The translations under genes were made by a program, and so were the position numbers. DNA of 64,000 nt from Desertifilum tharense IPPAS B-1220 (GTDB lineage Bacteria > Cyanobacteriota > Cyanobacteriia > Cyanobacteriales > Desertifilaceae): contig NZ_MJGC01000053.1 in assembly GCF_001746915.1 (NCBI RefSeq), positions 176,058 through 240,057 on the forward strand. Reading direction: 5' to 3'. Each line of letters starts with the position of its first letter. The stretch's first letter is position 1. Positions 16,058-26,223 of the stretch are shown piece by piece. The notes below the pieces were generated by a model. The model did not search any database. It was not told the DNA's origin and saw only the letters and a program-made list of their open reading frames with translations.

Positions 16058-17032
16058 TTACGGTTGAATAAAGGATGGATCGATCAGTCGATCGAGGTTG
16101 GGAGGCGCTTCAATGGCTCTCACGCGCAGGAAAAAATCCGTGTAGAGTTGGGCATTACGATAAAGAGAACTGGGATGGTTGGGGTTAAAGCGTTCTCTGT
16201 TATCGGCTTGGGTTAACAGGCGAATTCCTTCTAGGGAAATCTCTTGCGGATCGAGACCGAGGGCTTGGGCAATGAGGGCATTCCCTTCGGTAAAATTGGC
16301 TTGCCAGTCTTCGATGGCTTGGAAACAGGCTTGCACGAAGGCGCGGATCTCGTCGGGGCGATCGCGCGCAATCTCTTCTTTAAAGAAGATAACATCGGTA
16401 ATCAATCCGGGGGTGTCGGCGCTGGTAAATAACACCCGTTTGCCATCTGCTACCGCGCGAGTAATGTGCGGTTCCCAGGTATGGGCCGCTTGTAGCTTAT
16501 TATCGCGCAATTCTTCGGGGACTTCGCTAGGGTCAGATTCGACAAAGGTTACGGCGTCGCGAGGGAGTCCTCCGGCAGCAAGCATCCGTTCTAAGAATAA
16601 CTCGCCAAATCCTCCTAGGGTTGCGCCAATAGACTGACCGCGTAAATCGGCGATCGCTCTCATTTGCGATTGGGCAACGACGGCATCTGCTCCCATTGAA
16701 TCATCCATTGCCATCACCATGCGAATCGGTTCGGTTTCATTGGTGGTAATGGCATTACCCAAGGTCAGAGCTAACCCATCATACTTGCCTGCTCGGAAAT
16801 CTGTCATAATCGTACCGCCAACGCGGTCTAATTCGACTTGAACCCCTTGTTGGGCAAAGTATCCCCGTTCTTGGGCTAAAACCATTGGAAAATAACCCGG
16901 CCAGAGATTGTAGGCGATCCGTAACGGGGAAGGGGTAGAACGGGTAAAGGGAAGGGTATTGAGAGCGATAATGGCGATCGCGCCAACCCCCGCCAAAATC
17001 ACCCAAGACCAAAGCCGCTTAAAATGTGACAT
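16058..17032 (-). CDS. NMT1/SsuA-like ABC transporter substrate-binding protein (orphan)
   Basis: 324 residues. An N-terminal membrane anchor (WVILAGVGAIAIIAL) is followed by LRIAYNLWPGYFPMVLAQERGYFAQQGVQVEL, the opening of nitrate/sulfonate/taurine-type binding proteins, and by ALTLGNAITTNETEP, LRGQSIGATLGGFGELFLERML, AAHTWEPHI and GLITDVIFFKEE. The fold is a two-lobe periplasmic receptor. No permease or ATPase gene is adjacent, so it is either an orphan receptor or works with a transporter encoded elsewhere. It heads an operon with the HglS-like gene. The ligand is unknown. Confidence 0.85.
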   Translation of the reverse strand: MSHFKRLWSWVILAGVGAIAIIALNTLPFTRSTPSPLRIAYNLWPGYFPMVLAQERGYFAQQGVQVELDRVGGTIMTDFRAGKYDGLALTLGNAITTNETEPIRMVMAMDDSMGADAVVAQSQMRAIADLRGQSIGATLGGFGELFLERMLAAGGLPRDAVTFVESDPSEVPEELRDNKLQAAHTWEPHITRAVADGKRVLFTSADTPGLITDVIFFKEEIARDRPDEIRAFVQACFQAIEDWQANFTEGNALIAQALGLDPQEISLEGIRLLTQADNRERFNPNHPSSLYRNAQLYTDFFLRVRAIEAPPNLDRLIDPSFIQP

Positions 17033-17156
17033 GAGTCCGATCGAATCCTTAAAGGGGGCTTAGGGAGCCACAATAGTTTAATCCTAAACCTTCCTCCCAC
17101 CCGGTCAAATAGCCCTAAGAGCGTCACGCGATCCGTTGTCTTTCCCCTGTCACACT

Positions 17157-18050
17157 ATGAATCAGATCGAGCGAGTTGCGCTGGTGGGAGGTACCCACGG
17201 CAATGAATTAACAGGTGTTTACCTGATCGAGAAGTTTCAACGCTTCCCCCATCTGATCGAACGCAGTAGCTTTGCAACCTTGACGCTATTAGCCAACCCC
17301 AAAGCCTTTGAAGCAGGCAGGCGCTACATTGAGAAGGACTTAAACCGATGTTTTTTGAGTGCAGAATTGCAAGATCCGGCAAATGGAACTTATGAGGAAT
17401 TGAGAGCAAAGGCGATCGCGCGACAACTGGGACCGAAAGGCAACGCACAGGTTGATATGATTATCGATCTGCACTCGACGACGGCGAATATGGGGCTGTC
17501 TTTACTCTTAGGCAACGATCGCCCCCAGATGTTGCAACTCGCCGCCTATCTTAGCCAAACAAACCCCCGCGTTAGGGTGTGTTGTCCCCAAGCGTCTGTT
17601 GAGGAAAGTCCTGTTTTGCGATCGCTCTCGCCCTTGGGACTGGTGGTGGAAGTCGGCCCTGTGGCTCAAGGGGTGCTGAATGCTCAACTCTTTCAAGAAA
17701 CCGAAAATCTGATTTATGCGGTACTGGATTACCTAGAAGCCTGCAATCAGGGGACATTTTTACCTCTACCCCCAACATTAACCCTTTACCGATATATTGC
17801 AGATCTTGATTATCCTCGCACCGAGCAAGGCAAGCTGAATGCGATGATTCATCCCCAACTTCAGTTTAAGGATTACGAACCCTTACACCCCGGCGATCCG
17901 CTATTTTTAACCTTTGATGGCAAGGCGATCGCCTATAGCGGGGACTCGGTAGTCTATCCCGTGTTCATCAACGAGGCGGCCTACTATGAAAAAGGGATTG
18001 CGTTGCGTTTAACCCAAAAAGAGAATAGAACCATCTCTAATCGATCTTAG
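17157..18050 (+). CDS. Aspartoacylase
   Basis: I start at the ATG at 17157 ([17 protein letters not shown]); an upstream TTG would add seven residues not typical of the family. 297 residues of the succinylglutamate desuccinylase/aspartoacylase family, a zinc enzyme hydrolysing N-acyl-aspartate to aspartate and a carboxylate. Zinc ligands are in GGTHGNE (H and E) and LHSTTANMG. Substrate contacts appear in [21 protein letters not shown], and the catalytic E in [11 protein letters not shown]. The C-terminal beta domain ends [30 protein letters not shown]. Its stop overlaps the convergent kinase gene by four bases. Confidence 0.92.
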   Translation: MNQIERVALVGGTHGNELTGVYLIEKFQRFPHLIERSSFATLTLLANPKAFEAGRRYIEKDLNRCFLSAELQDPANGTYEELRAKAIARQLGPKGNAQVDMIIDLHSTTANMGLSLLLGNDRPQMLQLAAYLSQTNPRVRVCCPQASVEESPVLRSLSPLGLVVEVGPVAQGVLNAQLFQETENLIYAVLDYLEACNQGTFLPLPPTLTLYRYIADLDYPRTEQGKLNAMIHPQLQFKDYEPLHPGDPLFLTFDGKAIAYSGDSVVYPVFINEAAYYEKGIALRLTQKENRTISNRS

Positions 18051-21004
18051 ATCGCCTCATTGAACGGCAATCGGACGGTAAAGATTGAGCCTAAGCCTTC
18101 CCCCTCGCTGGCGACTTCGATCGTACCGTGGTGCAACTCAACCAACAGATGGGCGATCGCTAACCCAATTCCCACCCCCCCAGGCGAGTGACGGCTAGGG
18201 ACTTCAGCTTGGGTAAAGCGCTCAAACACATAGGGAAGGAATTCTGGGTGAATGCCAATACCCGTATCCCGAACGCGCAGTTCAACCTCAGAGGCACACA
18301 CTTCAAGTTCAATCTCCACTCGTCCGCCTTTTGGGGTAAATTTAATCGCGTTGGAGAGTAAATGGGCGATCGCCTGCATGAGACGATCGCGATCGCCTAA
18401 AACGCGAATCGGTTGATTGGCTGTTCCTAGGGTTTCCACCAGTTGAATGCGCTTATTCCGGGCGGGGTGACGCCACGGGTTAATGACTTCTTGGGTCAGT
18501 TGTACCAGATCGACGGGTTGAGGCTGAAGTTTGTATTGACCTGAGAGGATACTGGAAACATCCAGTAAATCTTTCACCAGATTTGCCTCAATTGCCGCAT
18601 TGCGCTCAATGGTTGCTAAAGCGCGAGCCGTTTTGGAGGCATCAAACGTTTGGGTTTGCAATAAACGCACCCACGCCAGAATGTTCGCGAGGGGGGCTTG
18701 CAACTCGTGGGTGAGCGTCAGCAGAAACTCATCTTTAAAGCGGTTGGCAGAGCGTTCTTGGCGCAACCGCGACATTTGCAGTTGGGTTTCTACCCGCGCT
18801 ATCAGTTCGCGGGCGGAAAAGGGCTTAATCAAGTAATCATTGGCTCCGGCTACCAAGCCTTCAATAGTGGCTTCTTCTCCGGCGCGTGCGGATAGTAAAA
18901 TCACCGGAATTCCTTGGGTAAGCGGATCGGCCCGCAGGATATTAAGGAGTTGAAATCCATCAATTCCCGGCATCATCACATCAGTTAACACCAGATCGGG
19001 CAATGCTTGTTGAATGCAGTTTAGGGCGATCGCGCCATCGGGGGCTGTCTCGACTTGCCAGCGTTGGCTTAACAGCCGTTGCAAGTAATCGCGCATATCG
19101 GCATTATCATCTACCAAGAGAATGCGATAGGAGGAGGAAGAGGAGGGAATGGAAACCGGGAGGGTTTCACCCAACCATTGCAGGGCTTCCTCAATGTAGG
19201 GGGCTGCTCCGAGGACTGTGGAGGTGAGGGGGCAAGTGGTTCCGATCTGTTCGGGGGGAAGATGGGCGCATCCGGCGGGCATTGAGACGATAAAACAACT
19301 CCCTTCTCCTTCGGTGCTGGTAACTCGCACGGTACCGCCATGCAGTTTCGCTAATTCTTGCACGAGGGATAAACCAATGCCCGATCCTTCAAAGCTGCGT
19401 CCTTTGGCTCCTTTGACGCGGTGGAATCGTTCAAACAGGTGGGGAAGTTCAGCTTTGGCGATGCCGATGCCTGTATCTTGGATGGCGAGTTCGATGGTGG
19501 GGTTGGGGGTGGCAAGCCATCGCAGCGTGACGGTAATTTCGCCTTCAAAGGTAAATTTGAAGGCATTGGAGAGCAAGTTGAGGACAATTTTTTCCCACAT
19601 TTCCCGATCGACATAAACGGGTTCTGGGAGGGGCGGACAGTTGACGGTTAGGCGCAAATCCGCTCGCTCGATGGCGGAACGAAAGATGCTGGCTAATTCA
19701 GTAGTGAAGGTTGCCAAGTCGGTTGGCTCGTAGACTGCTTGCACGCGATCGCTCTCTAAGCGCGAGAAGTCTAGCAAGGCGTTCGCTAACTTTAACAAGC
19801 GCCAGCCGTTGCGCTGGACGAGTTCAAGGCGTTGCTGTTGGTAGAGAGGCAGCGGAAGGTCGAGGTCGGCTAAGGCATCGGCAACTGGCCCCAGCATCAG
19901 GGTGAGGGGCGTGCGAAATTCGTGGGAAATGTTATTAAAAAAGGTGGTTTTGGCTTGGTTGAGTGCTGCTAAAGTGTCGGTTTGTTGGCGTTCTTCTTCG
20001 TAAGTTAAGGCATTGGCGATCGCGAGGGTGACTTGTGCGGCGATGAGGTCAAAAAAACCCTGATAGTCGTCATCGAGGGTTCGATAGGGGCTGATACCGG
20101 CGATGAGTACCCCCAATATTTCTTGTCCGGGTCGGAACAGGGGGAGGGCGATCGCGCGGTGGGGAGATTCGTCCCAAGCCCCCCCTGGTAGGAAACCCCA
20201 GCGTTCGATTAGATCCTCGATGATGCAGCTTTCCTTGCTCGTCACCACCCGATCGAGCAACCAACCCTCTGAGGCGCTATCCCCCAGGATAATCTGAAGG
20301 GGACTCGCAGGCGTTCCCATTGCTAACTGGGTGGTGCTGGCGAGGCGGGCGTGTTGGCGATCGCGATCGAGCAGGTAAATTAGCGCAAAGGGGATATCTT
20401 TGGGGTTATTGCCGAATACTGCCGCCGCCATCTGACAGGCTTCTGTAACGGTTTTGGTATGGGCGGTTTCTGCCCTCAATTCCCGCAAGGTTCGCAGGCG
20501 GCGTTCGTCTATAACTCGGCGGGTGTCTTCGGTACAGGCGCAAAAGATCCCGCCGATTCTCCCATCATCTGTGCCGATGGGACTATAGGAGAAGGTAAAG
20601 TAGGTTTCTTCTCGGTAGCCGTTGCGCTCCATAATTTCTAGAAATTCTTCATTCCAGGAGGGGGTGCCGTGGTTGAGTACGTCATCGGCAAGCGGCCCAA
20701 CAGAGTGCCAAAGTTCTGACCAAATTTCGCGGGCAGATTTGCCTAATGCCTGGGGATGGCGCTTGCCCAAAACGGAAATATACGCATCGTTGTAGAAGTG
20801 GATCAGCGAGGCTCCCCACCAAATAAACATGGGGTAGCGCGAACCTAAGATAATCCGAATCCCTGTTTTTAAGCTCTGCGGCCAGGTGTCTACGGGGCCG
20901 AGGGGGCTTTGCGACCAATCGCGCGATCGCATTAAGGCAGCCATCTCACTCCCTCCGGCAAAGACGGTTTCTGGTAAATGGTTTGAGGTGTCAGGTGAGT
21001 TCAT
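18047..21004 (-). CDS. Hybrid sensor histidine kinase with two kinase cores
   Basis: 985 residues, no membrane segment, so cytoplasmic. Order: PAS domain (about 40-165; [26 protein letters not shown]); GAF domain (about 175-335); first HisKA with [13 protein letters not shown] (His near 360) and first HATPase ([23 protein letters not shown]); a receiver domain (about 625-745) with [12 protein letters not shown] and phospho-acceptor Asp in VLTDVMMPG near 675; a second HisKA with [15 protein letters not shown] (His near 764); and a second HATPase ([22 protein letters not shown]). A receiver between two complete kinase cores suggests an internal phosphorelay or two-input enzyme. The start codon overlaps the stop of the PAS-receiver gene (ATGA), so they are co-translated. 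Confidence 0.93.
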   Translation of the reverse strand: MNSPDTSNHLPETVFAGGSEMAALMRSRDWSQSPLGPVDTWPQSLKTGIRIILGSRYPMFIWWGASLIHFYNDAYISVLGKRHPQALGKSAREIWSELWHSVGPLADDVLNHGTPSWNEEFLEIMERNGYREETYFTFSYSPIGTDDGRIGGIFCACTEDTRRVIDERRLRTLRELRAETAHTKTVTEACQMAAAVFGNNPKDIPFALIYLLDRDRQHARLASTTQLAMGTPASPLQIILGDSASEGWLLDRVVTSKESCIIEDLIERWGFLPGGAWDESPHRAIALPLFRPGQEILGVLIAGISPYRTLDDDYQGFFDLIAAQVTLAIANALTYEEERQQTDTLAALNQAKTTFFNNISHEFRTPLTLMLGPVADALADLDLPLPLYQQQRLELVQRNGWRLLKLANALLDFSRLESDRVQAVYEPTDLATFTTELASIFRSAIERADLRLTVNCPPLPEPVYVDREMWEKIVLNLLSNAFKFTFEGEITVTLRWLATPNPTIELAIQDTGIGIAKAELPHLFERFHRVKGAKGRSFEGSGIGLSLVQELAKLHGGTVRVTSTEGEGSCFIVSMPAGCAHLPPEQIGTTCPLTSTVLGAAPYIEEALQWLGETLPVSIPSSSSSYRILLVDDNADMRDYLQRLLSQRWQVETAPDGAIALNCIQQALPDLVLTDVMMPGIDGFQLLNILRADPLTQGIPVILLSARAGEEATIEGLVAGANDYLIKPFSARELIARVETQLQMSRLRQERSANRFKDEFLLTLTHELQAPLANILAWVRLLQTQTFDASKTARALATIERNAAIEANLVKDLLDVSSILSGQYKLQPQPVDLVQLTQEVINPWRHPARNKRIQLVETLGTANQPIRVLGDRDRLMQAIAHLLSNAIKFTPKGGRVEIELEVCASEVELRVRDTGIGIHPEFLPYVFERFTQAEVPSRHSPGGVGIGLAIAHLLVELHHGTIEVASEGEGLGSIFTVRLPFNEAI

Positions 21005-21978
21005 GGAAGTCCGGCTAACTGGCTAACCATCTCAATCAATTGACTCGGTTCGGCAAGTTTATTTAGATGTGCTTCAAACCCGGCGCTTAGGGCTTTTTCG
21101 CGATTCTCATCGCAATAGGCGGTAATGGCACCTGCCCGAAGATGACCTCCTTTGAGGGCTTCTAGGGCGCGAATTTTCCGAATCAGGGTATAACCATCTT
21201 CACCGGGCATCCGAATATCGCTGACTAATACATCGGGCGAAAACTTTTCGATGGCTTCTAGGGCATCGGCGGCACTGGCGACGGCTTTGACTGCAATGCC
21301 ATGCAATTCTAAAACGGCGCTGATAAAGTCGCGGGCATCGGCTTCGTCATCAACGACTAGCACGCGCAACCCATCGAGGGATTGGGGAATAGTTTGTGGG
21401 GGGAAGGTTTTTGCCAGTTGTTGGACTGGACTGAGCTGGTAAATGCCGATCGCCAACCTTTCGATCGTACCAGAGTCGCCCTTTAAGGTATCAATGTGCA
21501 ACTCGACGGCGAAGAGTTCGTTAGCGCGCGATCGCAAATGCATTTGCCAAACCTGGATGCCGTTCGTTTGGGGAAGCCGATCCAATTTTAGGTAAAAGCT
21601 GGAGCGATCGCCAGGGGCGATATACAAAATTAGGGGCTTCTCGATCAGGTAGCGTTGCGGCACTTCTAGCAATTGCGCGATCGCGCTATTGGCTTCTAAG
21701 ATGATGCCATCGGTATCGGTCACGAGGTAGGGAATCGGCGAAGCCTGAAATAACTCATGATAGTGAGAGTAAGCGTTACTCATCTGCTGAGTTTGTTGCA
21801 TAAGCCCTTGCTCAACAATCTCTGCGGTTTCCAAGCGGCTCTGCATTTCCTCATAGATGATTTGCAAATCTTCAAGGGCTGCGTCAATTTCTTGCCAATC
21901 TTCTGCATCGTGTTGTTGTAATCTGGCAATTCGTCGCCGAATGGCTTGAAAATGCCGTCTAATCTGCTCGTCGTTCAT
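21001..21978 (-). CDS. PAS domain plus response-regulator receiver protein
   Basis: 325 residues: an N-terminal coiled-coil (about 1-75, many Arg/Gln/Glu), a PAS domain (about 75-190; LFQASPIPYLVTDTDGIILEANSAIAQLLEV), and a receiver domain (about 205-325) with VLVVDDEADARDF and phospho-acceptor Asp in VLVSDIRMPGEDG. The conserved lysine is in HLNKLAEPSQ: the usual K-P pair is split by LAE, an unusual but not disabling change. No output domain is present, so it probably relays phosphate to or from the overlapping hybrid kinase. It is the middle gene of a sensory cluster with the CheR-PAS gene upstream. Confidence 0.9.
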   Translation of the reverse strand: MNDEQIRRHFQAIRRRIARLQQHDAEDWQEIDAALEDLQIIYEEMQSRLETAEIVEQGLMQQTQQMSNAYSHYHELFQASPIPYLVTDTDGIILEANSAIAQLLEVPQRYLIEKPLILYIAPGDRSSFYLKLDRLPQTNGIQVWQMHLRSRANELFAVELHIDTLKGDSGTIERLAIGIYQLSPVQQLAKTFPPQTIPQSLDGLRVLVVDDEADARDFISAVLELHGIAVKAVASAADALEAIEKFSPDVLVSDIRMPGEDGYTLIRKIRALEALKGGHLRAGAITAYCDENREKALSAGFEAHLNKLAEPSQLIEMVSQLAGLP

Positions 21979-22237
21979 CCCAATCTACCCAGTTATCTGA
22001 TTTATCCGAATTCTGGCGAACGTCGTTGAGAAAAACATCCGCAGAAAGCAGAAGAGTATTTTCAGTTTAATCAACTCTCAATCGAAATTAAAAGTTGATA
22101 TCCGGAGTTTAAATACTTTTAATACTTGCCAGTTCAATGGCTTAACCATTTTCCTCTCGCGATTGCTCTATCACTAGAGAGAGCTGAAAGTGGGTCTGTA
22201 TCTCTGACTACATCCGGTCTTCATGAAAGGGCAGCAA

Positions 22238-23707
22238 TTAGGCGCGATCGCTTGGTTGAGATTGGGGATGGCTCAGGTAAATATCTTGATGCAATATTTC
22301 AAGTTCTTGATAGGCGCTTTCTAGCTTTTTATTCGCTTTTTTTAGTTCATTTTTAGATTTTTTCAGCGCTTGAGAAATACTAGCTAACTCTGTACGAGTG
22401 GCGCTCAGTTGTTTTGAAAGTTGTTGATAGTCATTGATTTCAATGAAGGTTAAATTTACCCCTAAAACTTGATTCTTCAGGGCAAGTACCCGCGAGATTT
22501 CAATATTAAAATATTGAATTTCTTCGTCTGTTTTCCACTCAATACTATTAAGGACAAGGATGTCCCGATCGCCATATAGGGATTGATTAAAGATATGAGA
22601 GTCAATCAACTGACCGATTTTAAGCTCCTGAAATGGTCGTTTCCAATCTTCAATCCTGAGATCGAATAAAGTTCTAGCCCGTTGATTGGCAAAAAGAAGT
22701 TGCCCCTTAATATCAACAGCTAAACGAGCTGAATAACTGGTTTCAAACGCTGTTTTCCAGAAATTGTTTTCCATCACAAACGAGCGTTCTGTCGGTCGGT
22801 CGGAAGATGGCGGTATTAGGGAAATATAATCTTCTAATTCTAAGCTTTCTCCCTTAGTATAAACGCGTTGGCTACTATCAATCGGTTGAAATATACGCCT
22901 GCGGCTAATGAGGGGTTCTGCTTGACCGAGGAAAAGAAATCCTGTACTTTTGAGGGCAAAGTGAAAGCGAGATAAAATAGCGTCTTGAGTCTTGGAGTTG
23001 AAATAAATCAGCACATTGCGGCACGCCAACAGGTCAATTCTAGAAATAGGCGGATCTTGAATTAAATCGTGCTGAGAAAAAATGACAGTCTGGCGAAGTT
23101 CTGAGTTAAAGATATACCCTTGCTGAGTTTGCCGAAAATATTTATCGCGCAATTCTTCTGGAAGCCCAACAATTTCTAAGGGGCTGTAAGTGGCTTGTCG
23201 GGCTTGGGCGATCGCAGTTTCATCCGCATCTGTAGCGAAAGCTTGAACCCGCTGCAAGCAGGCTTCTATCCCCATTGCTTCAGCAAATAAGATTAACAGG
23301 CTATAAATTTCCTGTCCGCCAGCACAACCCGCACTCCAGAGGCGGATGGGTAGGTTGGCTGGATCGCGAGTAATGATTTGGGGAATGATGGTAGCTGCTA
23401 AATAATCCCAGGTATGGCGATCGCGAAAAAAGCTAGTCACATTAATTAAAACGTCATCTAAAAGAGTCCGATACTCTTCTGGACAATATTGTAAGTATTC
23501 CAAATAATGCGGATAACTTTCAATGCCAATGCTCTGCATCCGGTGGTTGAAGCGGCGCATCAGACTAGAGCGTTTGTAACAGGTCAGATCGCAGCCCCGA
23601 TGATGCTTGAGGTAGTTTAACAGAATTTCAAACTCAGGATTGGCTTCCTCTAGATCTGGCGCTTGCTCGTCCGGAAAGCCGTTCTCGGAGCGTTTTTGAG
23701 CAGCCAT
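22238..23707 (-). CDS. CheR-type methyltransferase with PAS domain and coiled coil
   Basis: 489 residues. CheR N-terminal helices (about 25-105; HHRGCDLTCYKRSSLMRRFNHRM, LLDDVLINVTSFFRD), SAM-binding domain with RLWSAGCAGGQEIYSLLILFAEA, FATDADETAIAQAR, and the RNVLIYF block. The G-G-Q-E of the SAM loop replaces the common TGEE. A PAS domain (about 310-420; FWKTAFETSYSARLAVDIKGQLLFANQRAR) and a coiled coil (about 430-475, Leu/Lys/Glu-rich) follow. The CheB methylesterase that normally precedes this arrangement is absent. CheR proteins methylate glutamates of receptors, but there is no receptor gene here, so it probably belongs to a non-chemotaxis signalling module with the next two genes. Confidence 0.9.
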   Translation of the reverse strand: MAAQKRSENGFPDEQAPDLEEANPEFEILLNYLKHHRGCDLTCYKRSSLMRRFNHRMQSIGIESYPHYLEYLQYCPEEYRTLLDDVLINVTSFFRDRHTWDYLAATIIPQIITRDPANLPIRLWSAGCAGGQEIYSLLILFAEAMGIEACLQRVQAFATDADETAIAQARQATYSPLEIVGLPEELRDKYFRQTQQGYIFNSELRQTVIFSQHDLIQDPPISRIDLLACRNVLIYFNSKTQDAILSRFHFALKSTGFLFLGQAEPLISRRRIFQPIDSSQRVYTKGESLELEDYISLIPPSSDRPTERSFVMENNFWKTAFETSYSARLAVDIKGQLLFANQRARTLFDLRIEDWKRPFQELKIGQLIDSHIFNQSLYGDRDILVLNSIEWKTDEEIQYFNIEISRVLALKNQVLGVNLTFIEINDYQQLSKQLSATRTELASISQALKKSKNELKKANKKLESAYQELEILHQDIYLSHPQSQPSDRA

Positions 23708-23755
23708 TGTTTGTCCTAATCAATAAATATTTAGCAGATCCTTGTTTCATCCTAT

Positions 23756-23787
23756 GCAACCCTAGGCGAGACTGCCTCTAGGGTTGC
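23756..23787. promoter_or_regulatory. Stem-loop upstream of the CheR gene
   Basis: GCAACCCTAG (23756-23765) and CTAGGGTTGC (23778-23787) form a perfect 10-base stem with a 12-base loop, 49-80 bases upstream of the CheR start. A leader hairpin or operator is possible. Confidence 0.45.
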
Positions 23788-23831
23788 CACCCCCTTGAGT
23801 AAGTAGTGCTTGAGTAAGGTTCACCCCCCGG

Positions 23832-23902
23832 AACTCAAGTCCTAAAATAGACTGAAATTCCTTATCCCTCAAGCTTTTATCCCTCTTTAGAGGACTTGAG
23901 TT
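23832..23902. repeat. 71-base element with 12-base terminal inverted repeats
   Basis: AACTCAAGTCCT (23832-23843) and AGGACTTGAGTT (23891-23902) are exact inverse copies. The interior is AT-rich and carries CTCAAGCTTTT. It lies between the CheR gene and the hydrolase gene. It could be a tiny MITE or a long hairpin. Confidence 0.5.
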
Positions 23903-23987
23903 ATTCGCTAGGGAATGAATTCCCTCAGCCGGTCATCCAACTGGGGCAAGATGCGAGATCTATGCACCTTTGTGCTGATTTTAGCGT

Positions 23988-24872
23988 TCAAAGTGTTGCT
24001 GAGGACAGATAACGCAGTAACATTCCTAAAAAAACGCCCGGAAGTTCCAGGTGAGGCAATATCCCTGTTTCTGGGATGGTTTGAAAGTCGCGAATGGCTT
24101 GGGGGTTGAGTTGAGCAAGGCGCTGACCGAGGCTGAGGGGGGTAAACTGAGCGCATTCTCCCCAAAATATAACGCTGGGAACTTGCAGTTGCGGCAAATA
24201 GTTGGCTAAATCAAAGTAAAGATCGCCGCGCAGAAAGGCGAGTGCTGCATATTCTGCATTGGGTTGGGTGGCGCTCGCGAGATAGGCGTTAACTAAGGTG
24301 GTGTCGATGCGTTCGGGGCGAGCAAATAAAAAGCGTTCGAGAAAGTTACGCACCGCTAAGTCTGTGGTTGCGCCGAGGGTGTAAATCAAGCGATCGAGTA
24401 GCGGTAAACCAATTACTTGCAGGGGTAGCCGCCGTCCGGCATCTTGGCCGAAGTCTGCAAAGCCGGAGGGACAAACGAGGTAGAGGCGATGGAACAGTTG
24501 GGGGTGTTGGATCGCGAGGCGAACAACAATGGCACCTGTGAGGGAAGAGGCGATCGCAATAACAGGTTGTTGAGTAATGGCGTGGAAAAATTCTTTGAGG
24601 GTGAGTAGATAATCTTCCACTTGGTAGTCGCGGACTGGATGCGCGGAGGCTCCCCAACCGATTAAGTCAGCCGCGAATAAGGGGTATTCTCCGGCTAAGG
24701 CGGGAAATATTCTCGACCATTCGTAGGCGGAGGCTCCCCCCCCAAAGTTATGCAGAAAGACTAACGGGGGATGGGTTGAAGAGGTGGGTTCGAGGGATGT
24801 GTAGTAAACCATTGAACCCAAGGTGGTTTTAACGGTTTTTTGTTGAAAACCGGGGGGAAAAGACTCTAGCAT
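23988..24872 (-). CDS. Alpha/beta hydrolase
   Basis: I start at the ATG at 24872 (MLESFPPGFQQKTVKTTL), which has GGAG nine bases upstream and begins the normal family N-terminus; a longer frame adds 34 residues. About 294 residues of the alpha/beta-hydrolase fold: HNFGGGASAYEWSRIFPAL (oxyanion loop), LIGWGASAHP, nucleophile serine in IASSLTGAIVV, acid region VIFWGECAQFTPLS and a C-terminal His (LPHLELPGVF). This S-S-L-T-G form of the nucleophile elbow is common in cyanobacterial hydrolases of unknown substrate, some near photosynthetic functions. No neighbour gives a clue. Confidence 0.85.
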   Translation of the reverse strand: MLESFPPGFQQKTVKTTLGSMVYYTSLEPTSSTHPPLVFLHNFGGGASAYEWSRIFPALAGEYPLFAADLIGWGASAHPVRDYQVEDYLLTLKEFFHAITQQPVIAIASSLTGAIVVRLAIQHPQLFHRLYLVCPSGFADFGQDAGRRLPLQVIGLPLLDRLIYTLGATTDLAVRNFLERFLFARPERIDTTLVNAYLASATQPNAEYAALAFLRGDLYFDLANYLPQLQVPSVIFWGECAQFTPLSLGQRLAQLNPQAIRDFQTIPETGILPHLELPGVFLGMLLRYLSSATL

Positions 24873-25030
24873 GGCGATCGCGCTCCGGACAGGGGATGCT
24901 TTCCTAATGGTAGAGCGATCGCCCAAAAAAATGTAGGAGACATTAGGGTTGAGATAACACAACGCTAATGACACCTACATCTATTCTGTGAGGGTCACAA
25001 ATCATCAGTTCCTGAAGTCTAAGGGGGCTG

Positions 25031-25816
25031 CTATTCGTGTTGCAAGCTAGCGCCAATGGGTTCGTAAGGAACTTGATAAAGATTCATTTTTTGTTTCAAC
25101 ACTAACCAGAAGAAGCGGGTATCTTCTACTAAGTAGCGCTTCCACAACCGGGCTGGCTCGCTGACGAGGCGATAAAGCCATTCCATGCCCACTTCGCTCA
25201 TCCATTTGGGCGCTCTTTTAATGTTGCCCGCTTCAAAGTCAATGGTTGCGCCGATGGCTAAAAAGATTTTGACGTTCGGCATTCTGTGCTTATGTTTAGC
25301 AATCCATTTTTCTTGTTTGGGAGCGCCTACGCCTACGCCTAGAACGGTTGCGCCGGAGCGGTTAATGATGTCGATGATTTCGTCGCATTCGGCTTCGTTT
25401 TCCTCGAACCCAAAGGAGGGAGAATGAGCGTCGATCACCATTTCCCGACCGAGTTTGGCGTTGATATTGGCTTGCGCGCGTTTGGCGACGCCTTCTTTGC
25501 CCCCTAAGAGGAAAATCTTCATCTCTTCGTTATCGCGGTGGTATTCGTAAAAGGCGGGGAAGAGGTCTGAGCCAGAGATTTTTTCTTTAACGGGACAGCC
25601 TAAAAAGCGCGAAACGTAATAAAGGATTTTGCTATCACAAACCCGATAATCGGCGGTTTGGTAAACTTGAACGAATTCTGAGTCTTTTTGTAATTTAACG
25701 AGGTGATCGACGTTGGGCGTAAAGACGACGCCGGTTTTTAATTGGGCTAATAATTCTTTAGTAGATAGATTATTAATGGATACGTTGAGAATCCTGACAC
25801 TTTTCATAGCTTGCAT
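25031..25816 (-). CDS. WecG/TagA/CpsF family glycosyltransferase
   Basis: 261 residues of the GT26 family, which adds N-acetylmannosamine or a related sugar to an undecaprenyl-linked or other lipid-linked intermediate for cell-surface polysaccharides. Conserved blocks are VFTPNVDHLVKLQKD, ADYRVCDSKILYYVSRFLG, ISGSDLFPAF, FLLGGKEGVAKRAQANI, LGVGVGAPKQEKWIAKHKH and FLAIGATIDFEAGNIKRAPKWMSEVGMEWLYRLVSEP. The D in NVDHL and the E-W-L-Y-R block are typical. A second start at residue 4 is possible. It stands alone, not in a polysaccharide cluster. Confidence 0.9.
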   Translation of the reverse strand: MQAMKSVRILNVSINNLSTKELLAQLKTGVVFTPNVDHLVKLQKDSEFVQVYQTADYRVCDSKILYYVSRFLGCPVKEKISGSDLFPAFYEYHRDNEEMKIFLLGGKEGVAKRAQANINAKLGREMVIDAHSPSFGFEENEAECDEIIDIINRSGATVLGVGVGAPKQEKWIAKHKHRMPNVKIFLAIGATIDFEAGNIKRAPKWMSEVGMEWLYRLVSEPARLWKRYLVEDTRFFWLVLKQKMNLYQVPYEPIGASLQHE

Positions 25817-26223
25817 ACACCTCAGAACGGTTAGGGTTAGTAAGTCTTTGTAATGACCTTCCCTCCAGAGTTGATACAGTTAAAACTGAAGGTAGATGGT
25901 TGTTAAAGGGGTTGGTGACACCCAGGTATTGCTGGAATTTAGGTGGCGGTTTGGATTGTATATTTGCACAACTCTGGGGGATAAACCAGTAATTTCACGG
26001 AGCTTCGTTAGATTTTTATGGAATTCCGATTTTTCCTTTATCGAAACTTTAAAAACACAACTCCTAGCGGCGATCGCTTTCCTCCTGCCTTCTGAATAGC
26101 TTTGCGTTCTGTCGTATTCTAGTGGAGGGATCGGGGTCTGAAAGCTTGTCGATCGGTAGATTTGTAAATTCTTCTTAAAGAGGTTGACGGATTTGCCGAA
26201 ATATGTAATTTCAGTAATTTAAC
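25817..26223. other. Intergenic region
   Basis: 407 bases, AT-rich in the middle, between the WecG-family gene and the S4 protein gene. A 67-codon plus-strand frame (25896-26099) begins MVVKGVGDTQ but has no ribosome binding site and no family resemblance. I see no further structure. Confidence 0.4.

Noticed and set aside
25896..26099. 67-codon plus-strand frame
   Set aside because: No ribosome binding site, no family match, in an AT-rich gap.
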